Below are positions 16,752-25,676 of a DNA stretch of 64,000 nt, in pieces. The translations under genes and the position numbers were made by a program. The notes under the pieces were generated by a model that saw only the letters and a program-made list of their open reading frames with translations, was not told where the DNA came from and searched no databases. Every line of letters begins with the position of its first letter. Positions within the stretch are counted from its first letter, which is position 1. The DNA lies in contig NZ_JADNYP010000007.1 of NCBI RefSeq assembly GCF_015680705.1, positions 186,001 through 250,000 of the forward strand. Direction: 5' to 3'. Source of the DNA: Pseudomonas fulva. Lineage in GTDB: Bacteria; Pseudomonadota; Gammaproteobacteria; Pseudomonadales; Pseudomonadaceae.

Positions 16752-18200
16752 ATGCCTAGCGATCATTCCGCAAATGCACCGGCAGGTGCTTCGGTCGACT
16801 TCGAGAAGGTCGGGGCCGACTACTTCGAGCAACGTGAACTGAAGAAAGGCGCCGCCGGCTGGGTCCTGCTGGTGGGCCTGGGCGTGGCCTACGTCATTTC
16901 CGGCGACTACGCCGGCTGGAACTTCGGCCTGGCCCAGGGAGGCTGGGGCGGGATGTTCCTGGCGACCTTGCTGATGGCCACCATGTACCTGTGCATGTGC
17001 TTCTCCCTGGCCGAACTGTCCTCGATGATTCCCACCGCCGGCGGCGGCTACGGCTTCGCGCGCAGCGCCTTCGGGCCGTGGGGCGGTTTCCTGACCGGTA
17101 CGGCCATTCTCATCGAATACGCCATCGCGCCGGCGGCGATTGCCGTGTTCATCGGTGCCTACTGCCAGTCGCTGTTCGGCATCGGCGGCTGGATGATCTA
17201 CCTGGCGTTCTACATCGTGTTCATCGGCATCCATATCTTTGGCGTTGGCGAAGCCTTGAAGCTGATGTTCATCATCACCGCGGTCGCGGCCATCGCCCTG
17301 GCGGTCTTCCTGCTTGGCATGCTGCCCCATTTCGATGCAGCCAACCTGTTCGACATTCCCCAGACCAGTGCAGCCGGCGCCAGCGCCTTCCTGCCGTTCG
17401 GCTATGTCGGGGTCTGGGCGGCGATCCCCTACGCGATCTGGTTCTTCCTGGCCGTCGAAGGCGTGCCGCTGGCCGCCGAGGAAACCAAGAACCCGCGTCG
17501 CGACCTGCCACGGGGCCTGATCGGCGCCATGCTGGTGCTGCTCAGCTTCGCCTTGCTGATCCTGGTGATCGGCCCTGGCGGAGCCGGAGCCGACGCGCTC
17601 AAGGCCTCGGGCAACCCGCTGGTCGAGGCACTGGCCAAGGCCTACGGCGGCTCGACCTGGATGGGCGGCTTCGTCAACCTGGTGGGGCTGGCAGGCTTGA
17701 TCGCCAGCTTCTTCTCGATCATCTATGCCTATTCGCGGCAGATCTTCGCCCTGTCGAGGGCCGGCTACCTGCCGCGCAAATTGTCCCAGACCAACAAGAG
17801 CAAGGCGCCGGTGCTGGCCCTGGTGATCCCCGGCATCATCGGCTTCGCCTTGTCGCTGACCGGCCAGGGCGACTTGCTGATCCTGGTGGCGGTATTCGGC
17901 GCGACGCTGTCCTACGTACTGATGATGGCTGCCCATATCACCCTGCGCATTCGTCGTCCGAAGATGGAGCGCCCCTACCGCACCCCCGGCGGCATTCTGA
18001 CCTCCGGCGTGGCGCTGGTGCTGGCCTGCCTGGCCGTGGTCGCCGGCTTCCTGGTCGACCCACGGGTGGTGATCGGCGCGGCGCTGATCTATGCGGTGCT
18101 GATCGCCTACTTTGCGCTCTACAGTCGGCATCATCTGGTGGCTGGCACCCCGGAGGAGGAGTTCGCCGCCATCCAGAAAGCCGAACAGGCGCTGCACTGA
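16752..18200 (+). CDS. eat: Ethanolamine permease, APC superfamily
   Basis: A 482-residue inner-membrane amine/amino-acid transporter with about 12 membrane segments. Recognisable parts are GWVLLVGLGVAYVISGDYAG, MIPTAGGGYGFARSAFGPWGG and EGVPLAAEETKNPRRDLPRG. It imports ethanolamine by proton symport (family knowledge). It lies between the aldehyde dehydrogenase and eutB, so uptake, lyase and aldehyde oxidation are encoded together. It needs no microcompartment, and no eut shell genes are seen here. The start ATG 16752 has AAAGGTG upstream. Confidence 0.94.
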   Translation: MPSDHSANAPAGASVDFEKVGADYFEQRELKKGAAGWVLLVGLGVAYVISGDYAGWNFGLAQGGWGGMFLATLLMATMYLCMCFSLAELSSMIPTAGGGYGFARSAFGPWGGFLTGTAILIEYAIAPAAIAVFIGAYCQSLFGIGGWMIYLAFYIVFIGIHIFGVGEALKLMFIITAVAAIALAVFLLGMLPHFDAANLFDIPQTSAAGASAFLPFGYVGVWAAIPYAIWFFLAVEGVPLAAEETKNPRRDLPRGLIGAMLVLLSFALLILVIGPGGAGADALKASGNPLVEALAKAYGGSTWMGGFVNLVGLAGLIASFFSIIYAYSRQIFALSRAGYLPRKLSQTNKSKAPVLALVIPGIIGFALSLTGQGDLLILVAVFGATLSYVLMMAAHITLRIRRPKMERPYRTPGGILTSGVALVLACLAVVAGFLVDPRVVIGAALIYAVLIAYFALYSRHHLVAGTPEEEFAAIQKAEQALH

Positions 18201-18280
18201 TCCTGAACAGGCCAGGGGCATCGCTGCCGCGCGCCTGGCTGACCTGCGCCGTGACCGCCTCGGCGCCGTGGAGGTTGTGA

Positions 18281-19675
18281 ATGGCAAGTTTCGTACATAC
18301 GGTCGGTAATCAGATCCACCGTTTCGACAGTCTCAGGGAAGTGATGGCCAAGGCCAGCCCGGCCCGCTCCGGTGACGTTCTCGCTGGCGTGGCCGCCAGC
18401 AGCGACGCCGAGCGGGTCGCGGCGCAGATGGCGCTGGCGGACATCCCGCTCCGGCAGTTTCTCGACGAGGCGCTGGTCCCTTACGAAGATGACGAAATCA
18501 CCCGGCTGGTCATCGATACCCATGACGCCGAGGCCTTCGCGCCGGTCAGTCACCTGACCGTGGGTGGCTTGCGCGACTGGCTGCTCGGCGAGCAGGCCGA
18601 CGAAGCCGCCTTGCGTGCCCTGGCGCCCGGCCTGACCCCGGAAATGGCTGCGGCAGTGTCGAAGATCATGCGTATCCAGGACCTGGTGCTGGTCGCCCAG
18701 AAGATCCGCGTGGTGACGCGCTTTCGCGGCACCATGGGCCTGCGTGGACGGCTATCGACGCGCCTGCAGCCGAACCACCCGACCGACGATCCCGCCGGGA
18801 TCGCCGCCAGCATCCTCGACGGCCTGCTGTACGGCAACGGCGACGCCATGATCGGCATCAACCCGGCCACCGACAGCACGGCCTCGATCTGCGCCCTGCT
18901 GGAAATGCTCGATGCCATCATCCAGCGCTACGACATCCCGACCCAGGCCTGCGTGCTGACCCATGTGACGACTTCGATCGCGGCCATCGAGCGCGGCGTG
19001 CCGCTGGACCTGGTGTTCCAGTCCATCGCCGGCACCGAAGCGGCCAATGCCGGCTTCGGTATCAACCTGAACCTGCTGCAGGAAGGCTACGAGGCTGGCC
19101 TGAGCCTCAAGCGCGGCAGCCTGGGACAGAACCTGATGTACTTCGAGACCGGCCAGGGCAGCGCGCTGTCGGCCAACGCCCACCATGGCGTCGACCAGCA
19201 GACCTGCGAAGCACGCGCCTATGCCGTGGCCCGGCACTTCAAGCCGTTCCTGGTCAATACCGTGGTCGGTTTCATCGGTCCCGAGTACCTCTACAACGGC
19301 AAGCAGATCATTCGTGCCGGCCTGGAGGACCATTTCTGCGGCAAGCTGCTGGGCGTGCCGATGGGCTGCGACATCTGCTATACCAACCACGCCGAGGCCG
19401 ACCAGGACGACATGGACAGCCTGCTCACCCTGCTGAGCGTGGCCGGGATCAACTTCATCATGGGGATCCCGGGGTCCGACGACATCATGCTCAACTACCA
19501 GACCACCTCGTTCCATGATGCCTTGTATGCGCGCCAGGCCCTTGGTCTACGCCCGGCACCGGAATTCGAGCAGTGGCTGGCCCGTACCGGCATCCTCACC
19601 CAGGCCGATGGCCAGGTGCGCTTGGCCGAGAGCTTGCCAGCGGCTTTCCGCCAGGCACTGGCACAACTGGGATAG
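18281..19675 (+). CDS. eutB: Ethanolamine ammonia-lyase large subunit EutB
   Basis: Catalytic subunit of the adenosylcobalamin-dependent lyase that turns ethanolamine into acetaldehyde and ammonia. It is 464 residues, near the family length. Family landmarks include RFRGTMGLRGRLSTRLQPNH, EAANAGFGINLNLLQE, MYFETGQGSALSANAHHG and MGCDICYTNHAEADQDD. GAGG is found eight bases before ATG 18281. It is followed after 6 bases by eutC. Activity depends on coenzyme B12, and btuB plus a BtuF-like gene lie farther along in this window. Confidence 0.97.
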   Translation: MASFVHTVGNQIHRFDSLREVMAKASPARSGDVLAGVAASSDAERVAAQMALADIPLRQFLDEALVPYEDDEITRLVIDTHDAEAFAPVSHLTVGGLRDWLLGEQADEAALRALAPGLTPEMAAAVSKIMRIQDLVLVAQKIRVVTRFRGTMGLRGRLSTRLQPNHPTDDPAGIAASILDGLLYGNGDAMIGINPATDSTASICALLEMLDAIIQRYDIPTQACVLTHVTTSIAAIERGVPLDLVFQSIAGTEAANAGFGINLNLLQEGYEAGLSLKRGSLGQNLMYFETGQGSALSANAHHGVDQQTCEARAYAVARHFKPFLVNTVVGFIGPEYLYNGKQIIRAGLEDHFCGKLLGVPMGCDICYTNHAEADQDDMDSLLTLLSVAGINFIMGIPGSDDIMLNYQTTSFHDALYARQALGLRPAPEFEQWLARTGILTQADGQVRLAESLPAAFRQALAQLG

Positions 19676-19681
19676 AAGACC

Positions 19682-20500
19682 ATGGAAAAAACCACTCCGA
19701 GTACCGAAAACCCCTGGCACGCCCTGCGCACCCTGACCTCGGCACGCATCGCCCTGGGTCGGGCCGGCACCAGCCTGCCGACCCGCGCCCAGCTCGACTT
19801 CCAGTTCGCCCATGCGCAGGCTCGTGACGCGGTGCACCTGCCGTTCGACCGAGCCAGCCTGGGCGACGGGCTCGCCCAGCTCGGCCATGCCGCGTTGCTG
19901 CTGCACAGCGCGGCCAGCGACCGTGACCAGTACCTGCAGCGCCCGGATCTGGGTCGCCGGCTGGACCAGGCGTCGATCCAGACCCTGCGCGAACACGTCG
20001 ACGAGCAACCTGGCGGGGTCGACCTGGCGATCGTGATCGCCGACGGGCTGTCGGCGCTGGCCGTGCATCGCCACGCTCTGCCGCTGCTGGCCCGCTTCAA
20101 GGAGCAGGCAACGGCGGACGGCTGGTCGGTGGCGCCGGTCACGCTGGTCGAGCAGGGCCGGGTCGCGGTGGCCGACGAAATCGGCGAGCTGCTCGGTGCG
20201 CGCATGACGGTGATGCTGATCGGCGAGAGGCCAGGGCTCAGCTCGCCGGACAGCCTTGGCGTGTATTTCACCTATGGCCCGCGGGTCGGCCTGACCGATG
20301 CGTATCGCAACTGCATTTCCAACGTGCGGCTCGAAGGCCTGAGCTACGGCATGGCCGCCCACCGCCTGCTGTATCTCATGCGCGAGGCTTGCAGGCGCCA
20401 GCTGTCCGGCGTCAGGCTCAAGGACGAGGCACAGGTCCATGCCCTCGAACAGCACGACCAGCCGGACACGACCGGAAACTTCCTGCTGCCCAGGGAATAG
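19682..20500 (+). CDS. eutC: Ethanolamine ammonia-lyase small subunit EutC
   Basis: Small subunit that, with EutB, binds adenosylcobalamin. It is 272 residues. The family features are visible: [20 protein letters not shown] near the start, [32 protein letters not shown] and [13 protein letters not shown]. It is the last gene of the ethanolamine operon, followed by GC-rich hairpins and then an unrelated DedA gene. Confidence 0.96.
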   Translation: MEKTTPSTENPWHALRTLTSARIALGRAGTSLPTRAQLDFQFAHAQARDAVHLPFDRASLGDGLAQLGHAALLLHSAASDRDQYLQRPDLGRRLDQASIQTLREHVDEQPGGVDLAIVIADGLSALAVHRHALPLLARFKEQATADGWSVAPVTLVEQGRVAVADEIGELLGARMTVMLIGERPGLSSPDSLGVYFTYGPRVGLTDAYRNCISNVRLEGLSYGMAAHRLLYLMREACRRQLSGVRLKDEAQVHALEQHDQPDTTGNFLLPRE

Positions 20501-20512
20501 GGCCGATGGCAA

Positions 20513-20549
20513 GGCAGATTGCGCAATCAGTCTGCCTGTCGGCACAGGC
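20513..20549 (+). terminator. Overlapping hairpins after eutC
   Basis: GGCAGA (20513-20518) pairs with TCTGCC (20531-20536), a 12-base palindrome GATTGCGCAATC sits inside it, and a second hairpin GCCTGT/ACAGGC (20534-20549) overlaps its 3' arm. There is no T-run, so it may stop transcription only with Rho or protect the 3' end of the eut message. Confidence 0.35.
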
Positions 20550-20605
20550 CTGGCCCACGGTAACCCGCCGCTACAAACTCTCCGGGCATAAAGCGATCTT
20601 CGCCG

Positions 20606-20611
20606 TATAAT
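20606..20611 (+). promoter_or_regulatory. Possible -10 element for the DedA gene
   Basis: A perfect TATAAT lies 156 bases before the DedA ATG. No convincing -35 hexamer is seen at 16-18 bases upstream. The long leader after it (20618-20767) contains no recognised RNA element. Confidence 0.3.
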
Positions 20612-20767
20612 GCCTAGCTGCCATGTGTGAAATTTTACCTTTTACCCGGTGAATTCAGGCTGGTACGAACGTTCTTGCTAGGACTTTTCGTACAAAAAAG
20701 CCTGGCTACGCCCTTGGCATCGTCCGCTATCGCGAGCCCTCGCCGCTCAAGAACACAGGTGCTGTAC

Positions 20768-21415
20768 ATGGATTTCAACCCGCTGGACCTCATCCTGCAT
20801 CTCGATGCCTACCTAGATCTGCTGGTCAGCAATTATGGGCCCTGGATCTATGCGATCCTCTTCACCGTGATCTTCTGCGAAACCGGGCTGGTGGTCATGC
20901 CGTTCCTGCCAGGCGACTCGCTGCTGTTCATCGCCGGAGCCGTGGCCGCCGGTGGCGGCATGGACCCGGTCCTGCTCGGCGGCCTGCTGATGGCGGCGGC
21001 GATCCTTGGTGACAGCACCAACTACGTCATAGGCCGCACGGCGGGAGAACGGTTGTTCCGCAACCCCAACTCGAAGATCTTCCGTCGCGACCATCTGCGA
21101 CAGACCCATGAATTCTACCAACGCCATGGCGGCAAGACCGTCACCCTGGCGCGCTTCCTGCCGATCCTACGCACCTTCGCGCCCTTCGTCGCCGGCATCG
21201 CTCGCATGCACTACCCGCGCTTCCTCGGCTTCAGCGTCGCAGGCTCGGTACTGTGGGTCGGTAGCCTGGTCACGCTCGGCTACTTCTTCGGTAACGTGCC
21301 ATTGATCAAGCAGCACCTGTCGCTGATGATCGTGGCGATCATCCTGCTTTCCCTGGTGCCGATGCTCATCGGTCTGTCGCGCGGCCGTGGTGGCCGGGCA
21401 GCCAAGGCGCACTGA
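20768..21415 (+). CDS. DedA-family membrane protein
   Basis: A 215-residue inner-membrane protein of the DedA/VTT family, whose members help move lipid carriers across the membrane and maintain proton motive force. Landmarks are CETGLVVMPFLPGDSLLFIAG, GDSTNYVIGR and the conserved RFLPILRTFAPFVAG. Several alternative upstream starts exist. ATG 20768 is chosen because it begins the typical MDFNPLDLILHLD leader and has ACAGGTG upstream. It is followed 8 bases later by mtfA. Confidence 0.93.
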   Translation: MDFNPLDLILHLDAYLDLLVSNYGPWIYAILFTVIFCETGLVVMPFLPGDSLLFIAGAVAAGGGMDPVLLGGLLMAAAILGDSTNYVIGRTAGERLFRNPNSKIFRRDHLRQTHEFYQRHGGKTVTLARFLPILRTFAPFVAGIARMHYPRFLGFSVAGSVLWVGSLVTLGYFFGNVPLIKQHLSLMIVAIILLSLVPMLIGLSRGRGGRAAKAH

Positions 21416-21423
21416 CCCCGCGG

Positions 21424-22239
21424 ATGTGGTCCTTGCGCGCCTGGCGGCGCCAGCGAACGCTGGCTCGCTATCCTGTCGAATCGCAGCAGTGGCAGGCGGT
21501 CCGCGAACGCCTGCCACTGCTCGATGGCCTGAGCGAGGATGAAGATCGCTGGCTGCGCGAAGCCAGCGTGCTGTTCCTGCATGACAAGCACCTGACCACC
21601 CTGTCCGGTCTCGAACTCGATCCGGGCCAGCGGTTGTTCCTCGCCGCTCAGGCCCAGCTACCGTTGCTGTACCTCGGCCAACTCGACTGGTACCGGGGTT
21701 TCCATGAGCTGATCCTCTACCCGGACGACTTCCTCAGCCCGCAGCGCTATCGCGACGCCAGCGGCGTCGAGCATGCCTGGAACGCCGAGCACAGTGGCGA
21801 AGCCTGGCTGCAGGGGCCGGTGATCATGGCCTGGCCTGGGGTGCAGGCCAGCGGCGGCTGGGACGGCTACAACCTGGTGATCCACGAGTTGGCGCACAAG
21901 CTCGACATGCTCGGTGGTGACGCCAACGGCCTGCCTCCACTGCATCGCGACATGCGTGTGAGCGATTGGGCCACGGCCATGCAAGGCGCCTTCGACGACC
22001 TCAACCGGCAACTGGACGCCGACCCGGACGCGCAGACCGCGATCGACCCCTACGCGGCGGAAAACCCGGCCGAGTTCTTCGCCGTCACCAGCGAGTATTT
22101 CTTCAGCGCGCCCGACCTTCTGCATGAGGCGTATCCGGCGGTGTACCAGCAGCTGCGCCGGTTCTATCGGCAGGATCCGCTCGAGCGCCTGGCACGTCTG
22201 CAAGCCGAGCACCCGGCCTACCGCGAACACCCGGCCTGA
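21424..22239 (+). CDS. mtfA: Zinc-dependent peptidase MtfA (M90 family)
   Basis: A 271-residue cytosolic metallopeptidase that in E. coli binds and inactivates the repressor Mlc. The HExxH zinc site is HELAH at residues 154-158, and the third ligand region is AAENPAEFFAVTSEYFF. The N-terminal WQAVRERLPLL stretch is typical of the family. It lies 8 bases after the DedA gene. The Mlc link is family knowledge, and Pseudomonas may use another partner. Confidence 0.92.
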   Translation: MWSLRAWRRQRTLARYPVESQQWQAVRERLPLLDGLSEDEDRWLREASVLFLHDKHLTTLSGLELDPGQRLFLAAQAQLPLLYLGQLDWYRGFHELILYPDDFLSPQRYRDASGVEHAWNAEHSGEAWLQGPVIMAWPGVQASGGWDGYNLVIHELAHKLDMLGGDANGLPPLHRDMRVSDWATAMQGAFDDLNRQLDADPDAQTAIDPYAAENPAEFFAVTSEYFFSAPDLLHEAYPAVYQQLRRFYRQDPLERLARLQAEHPAYREHPA

Positions 22240-22286
22240 ACCTGCCGCAACGCCTGGCGACGTGGCATGCGCTGGCGGAATGTGCC

Positions 22287-22292
22287 TATAAT
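22287..22292 (+). promoter_or_regulatory. Probable -10 element of ppa
   Basis: TATAAT placed 41 bases before the ppa ATG, in the short gap after mtfA. A loose -35 (TGGCAT at 22263-22268, spacing 18) precedes it. The position fits a separate promoter for ppa. Confidence 0.45.
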
Positions 22293-22332
22293 CGCGACCA
22301 ATTTTCCTGGTCAAACATGGGGGCACTGCCCA

Positions 22333-22860
22333 ATGAGCTACAGCAAGATTCCGGCAGGCAAGGACCTGCCGAACGACATCTACGTCGCCATCGAGATCCC
22401 GGCCAACCACGCGCCGATCAAGTACGAGATCGACAAGGACAGCGACGCCCTGTTCGTCGACCGCTTCATGGCTACCCCGATGTTCTACCCCGCCAACTAT
22501 GGCTACATCCCCAACACCCTGGCCGATGACGGTGATCCGCTCGACGTGCTGGTCGTGACCCCCTACCCGGTCGCGCCAGGCTCGGTCATCCGCGCCCGTC
22601 CGGTCGGCGTCCTGCACATGGACGACGAAAGCGGCGGCGACGCCAAGATCCTGGCCGTGCCGCACGACAAGCTGACCCAGCTGTACGTCGACATCAAGGA
22701 ATACACCGACCTGCCGGCGCTGCTGCTCGAGCAGATCAAGCACTTCTTCGAGAACTACAAGGATCTGGAGAAGGGCAAATGGGTCAAGATCAAGGGCTGG
22801 GAAGGCGCAGACGCCGCCCGCGCCGAGATCACCAAGTCGGTCGCGGCCTACAAGGGCTGA
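22333..22860 (+). CDS. ppa: Inorganic pyrophosphatase
   Basis: Soluble family I pyrophosphatase that hydrolyses PPi to two phosphates with magnesium. The 175-residue protein has the bacterial length. The active-site signature [10 protein letters not shown] is present, with the surrounding [13 protein letters not shown] and [14 protein letters not shown]. It has its own probable promoter and a strong terminator behind it, so it is likely monocistronic and constitutive. Confidence 0.97.
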   Translation: MSYSKIPAGKDLPNDIYVAIEIPANHAPIKYEIDKDSDALFVDRFMATPMFYPANYGYIPNTLADDGDPLDVLVVTPYPVAPGSVIRARPVGVLHMDDESGGDAKILAVPHDKLTQLYVDIKEYTDLPALLLEQIKHFFENYKDLEKGKWVKIKGWEGADAARAEITKSVAAYKG

Positions 22861-22881
22861 TCCGCTCCAGTGCCTGCAAGG

Positions 22882-22905
22882 AGCCTCGCTTCGGCGGGGC
22901 TTTTT
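22882..22905 (+). terminator. Rho-independent terminator of ppa
   Basis: AGCCTCGC (22882-22889), a TTCG loop, GCGGGGCT (22894-22901) and a T-run through 22905. It lies 21 bases after the ppa stop. This is a textbook tetraloop terminator. Confidence 0.92.
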
Positions 22906-23014
22906 CATGCCTGCCGAAAACCGCGCGAGCGACGCGCCCTGTAGTCTTTCCTACGGCAGTGGCCAAACTTCGCGTTTATTTTCCGCCCTCCCGCTACCCG
23001 CTAGACTCGGTCGC

Positions 23015-23722
23015 ATGAAGACATCCGGCGACCGCCTCAAGGCCCTCCTGAAAGAATGCAACCTGACCGCGTCCGACCTCGCCGCGCAGCGCAATGTCGC
23101 GCCCCAGCACGTCAACAACTGGTTCAACCGTGGCATCCCGCTGGCGCGCGTCGATGAACTGGCCGAGCTGCTGTGCGTGAACCGCCGCTGGTTGCTGACC
23201 GGCCAGGGCCGCAAGTACGCCAAGCCGATCCTTCGCCCCTTGCCGATCAGCACCCAGACAGACTCGGCGGCCATCAGCGCCGAACTGGCTGGCAGCGACG
23301 CCAGGCTGATCCGCCTGCCCTACCACCAGGCCCGCGATGGCAGGTTACTGGCAGTGCCGGAGCGCGGCCTGACGTTGCCGGCCCAGGCGCTGGCCGGCTG
23401 CGGCGTCGAGCCGGCCGCCGCCCTGAGTGTCAGCATGCCCAGCGACAACATGGAGCCGCAGTTGCCCCAAGGCGCCACTCTGGCCATCGATCGCGGCATG
23501 ACCCGCATCGTCGACGGCGAAGCCTACGCCCTGCTGCACAAGGGCTACCTGCGCGTTCACCAGCTCAGCCAAGGCCCCAGCGGCGCCTGGTATCTGCACA
23601 GCCAGGACACCGACCGCTACCCAAGCGAACGCTACACGGCCGAGCAGCGCGCGGCCCAGGCGATGGAGATCATCGGTTGGGTATTCTGGTGGTCGCACCT
23701 GCGTCCTGCCCGTCCGCGATGA
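23015..23722 (+). CDS. HTH regulator with S24/LexA-like C-terminal domain lacking catalytic residues
   Basis: A 235-residue repressor-like protein. Residues 1-65 form an XRE-type helix-turn-helix (LTASDLAAQRNVAPQHVNNWFNRG). Residues about 125-215 resemble the S24 peptidase fold of LexA and phage CI repressors. The serine of the usual GDSMEP motif is replaced: here it is SDNMEP with Asn145. The usual catalytic Lys (VKRL) is His182 (RVHQL). It should therefore bind DNA and dimerise but not self-cleave. Its target is unknown. It stands alone between the ppa terminator and a gene-poor stretch. Confidence 0.85.
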   Translation: MKTSGDRLKALLKECNLTASDLAAQRNVAPQHVNNWFNRGIPLARVDELAELLCVNRRWLLTGQGRKYAKPILRPLPISTQTDSAAISAELAGSDARLIRLPYHQARDGRLLAVPERGLTLPAQALAGCGVEPAAALSVSMPSDNMEPQLPQGATLAIDRGMTRIVDGEAYALLHKGYLRVHQLSQGPSGAWYLHSQDTDRYPSERYTAEQRAAQAMEIIGWVFWWSHLRPARPR

Positions 23723-24409
23723 CAGCCAAAGGGATTTTTTGCTGGGCAACCCCGTCGCTGGCAGGTATCCTTGCCAGCACTTTCGCCTCTGCCGGCCGTT
23801 GCCGCATCGCAGAGGCCGGACGCTGGCTCAAACAGCCATTCGTCCCCTGAGGCCTCCATGGCCGATCATCGTTTGCAGGCGGTTGTGGCTTACCAAAAAT
23901 GAGCCAGGACCGTCCCCGAGAAGCCGGCCACAAGCCGGCTTTTTAATGCTCGAAAGATGGACATTTGTGCTTCGAGGGCCGCTGCGCGGCCCTATCGCGA
24001 CCGGTCCGGCGCCTCACCGCTCCACCCTGCCCATTTTTCGAGCCACTCAGCAAAGCTGTCACGCGTCGACGAACGCCGGCATGCCTGTTGCAGATGAAGT
24101 AATTCCGCACGGGCGGCAAGTTGTTCGAGGCACAACTTAGAATGCGCAGAGACTTGATACTTCGGTCTATCGAAAGCATACCGGGCTGTACAACCTAAGT
24201 TGGCTGCGAGTCACGCCCAGGTATTTTTATTGACGTCATTTGCCCGCCAACATCCTCCGCCCCCATAAAATAATTCTAACTTCGCCAAGCACGCCGGCTG
24301 CTAATGTAATACCAATTATTTCGAACATGACGTCCAACGGCCGCCATTCCCGCCCTGTCATGCCGAGCCTCCCTCCGTCCTGCCCGAACCGGCCTGAAAG
24401 GACCACACC
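23723..24409. other. Long intergenic stretch, locally AT-richer, no supported gene
   Basis: This 687-base gap holds a strong terminator at 23921-23944 that lies about 200 bases beyond the last coding sequence, so the 23725-23944 part could encode a small RNA or simply be a long 3' untranslated region. From about 24120 to 24340 the base composition is clearly more AT-rich than the flanks. It includes a perfect 8-base palindrome TGACGTCA (24231-24238). I see no open frame with a plausible start and codon use, and no tRNA. Confidence 0.5.
23921..23944 (+). terminator. Rho-independent terminator of unassigned transcript
   Basis: AAGCCGGC (23921-23928), a 5-base loop, GCCGGCTT (23934-23941), then Ts to 23944. 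The stem is perfect. The nearest upstream gene ends 198 bases earlier. Confidence 0.85.
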
Positions 24410-25471
24410 ATGCCTTCTTCATCCCAAGCACCAGCCGACAAGCTGGAAAGTGTCCAGATGCTGCGTGCCATCGCCGCGCTTGCCGTAGTGTTCTTTCACA
24501 TACCGTTGTTCCGCAACGGCGAGTGGGGCGTGGACATCTTCTTCGTGATCAGTGGCTTCATCATGGCGCTGGTTACCGTCCAGTCCGCTAGCCACTTCTT
24601 CACCAAGCGGCTGATCCGTGTCGTTCCCTTGTACTGGCTCGGCACACTGGGGGTATTCGGCATCGCCCTGGTGATGTCGAACCTGCTGGACAACACGACC
24701 GCCGATGCGACAGGCCTGGTCAAGTCGTTGCTCTTCATCCCCTACCAGAAGGGCGAGTATGTGCAACCCCTGCTCTTTCTTGGCTGGACCTTGAACTTCG
24801 AGATGTTCTTCTATGCCTTGTTCGCCCTGTCCATGGCGATCAGTCATCGTCATCGCCTGCTGGTCTGTTCGAGCCTGATCCTGGCCTTGGTGCTGCTGGG
24901 TCGCCTGGTAAGCTTCGACAGCGTGCCGGCGCGCTTCTACACCGACCAGATCCTCCTGGATTTCGTCCTGGGCATGGGTTGCTACGCAGTCTACGTTCGC
25001 ACGGCCAACTGGCGTCGGACAACGCCAGGCAACGGCGCCCGTGCGCTGCTGATACTGACCGGCAGCGCCGCGCTGCTGTACATGGCGCTCTACGGGGACC
25101 TGACCGAGACAGCGCAACGCTGGGTGGTGTGGGGCATACCGGCAGCGGTGGCATTTCTGGCGCTGGTGCATGGCTGCGCCGGGCTGCGCTTGCCCAGCCT
25201 GCTGGTATTGCTCGGCGATGCCAGCTATTCGCTGTACCTGTTCCACCCGTATGTGCTGAAAGTCTTCAACAAGGTCTTCCATGTGTTCGACGCCCCGGGC
25301 TTGCTCGCCTATGTCATGACACCCGTGAGCATTGGCTTGTGCTGCCTTGTGGCAATCTGCATTTATCGCCTGGTGGAACTGCCGATGACCCAGTGGCTGC
25401 GTGTCCTTTTCATCGACCGACGCAAGCCAGCCATCCAGCCGCAGGTCCTGCCGATGGGAAATGGCAAATAG
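24410..25471 (+). CDS. Acyltransferase family 3 (OafA/YrhL-like) membrane protein
   Basis: A 353-residue polytopic membrane O-acyltransferase that would transfer acetyl or other acyl groups to a surface glycan. The early motif LRAIAALAVVFFHI, then WGVDIFFVISGFIM, the conserved R-x10-Y pair in RLIRVVPLYWLG, and WTLNFEMFFYALFAL support the family. GAAAGGA lies 8 bases before ATG 24410. No glycan synthesis genes are nearby, so the acceptor cannot be predicted. It is flanked by the AT-richer gap on one side and the siderophore receptor gene, facing it, on the other, consistent with a separately acquired gene. Confidence 0.9.
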   Translation: MPSSSQAPADKLESVQMLRAIAALAVVFFHIPLFRNGEWGVDIFFVISGFIMALVTVQSASHFFTKRLIRVVPLYWLGTLGVFGIALVMSNLLDNTTADATGLVKSLLFIPYQKGEYVQPLLFLGWTLNFEMFFYALFALSMAISHRHRLLVCSSLILALVLLGRLVSFDSVPARFYTDQILLDFVLGMGCYAVYVRTANWRRTTPGNGARALLILTGSAALLYMALYGDLTETAQRWVVWGIPAAVAFLALVHGCAGLRLPSLLVLLGDASYSLYLFHPYVLKVFNKVFHVFDAPGLLAYVMTPVSIGLCCLVAICIYRLVELPMTQWLRVLFIDRRKPAIQPQVLPMGNGK

Positions 25472-25676
25472 AGCAGCCAGGTCATGTCGGCATCCGCTTT
25501 ACCATCATTGCCCTGCTCGGACCTGACTTGTCCGTCACCTCCACATCGATCGCGGCAGTGCGTCGCTCAGACGTCTTCGTACCAGCACCAAGCTGAGCTC
25601 ATGAAGCAACTCCTAGGAGCCGGCAATCATGAACTCAGCGCTTGATGGTCGAGCACGCATCCAGGCTTTACACAGG

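Noticed and set aside
16752..20500. Ethanolamine microcompartment genes
   Set aside because: Only eat, eutB and eutC are present. No shell proteins, eutE, eutD or eutQ-like genes are visible, so this is the compartment-free pathway.
24231..24238. TGACGTCA palindrome as a regulator site
   Set aside because: A single 8-mer occurs by chance in a window of this size; there is no second copy nearby and no known regulator to link it to.
24230..24271. TTGACG with CATAAAAT as a sigma-70 promoter of the acyltransferase
   Set aside because: The spacing between the two elements is 28 bases, too long for a sigma-70 promoter.
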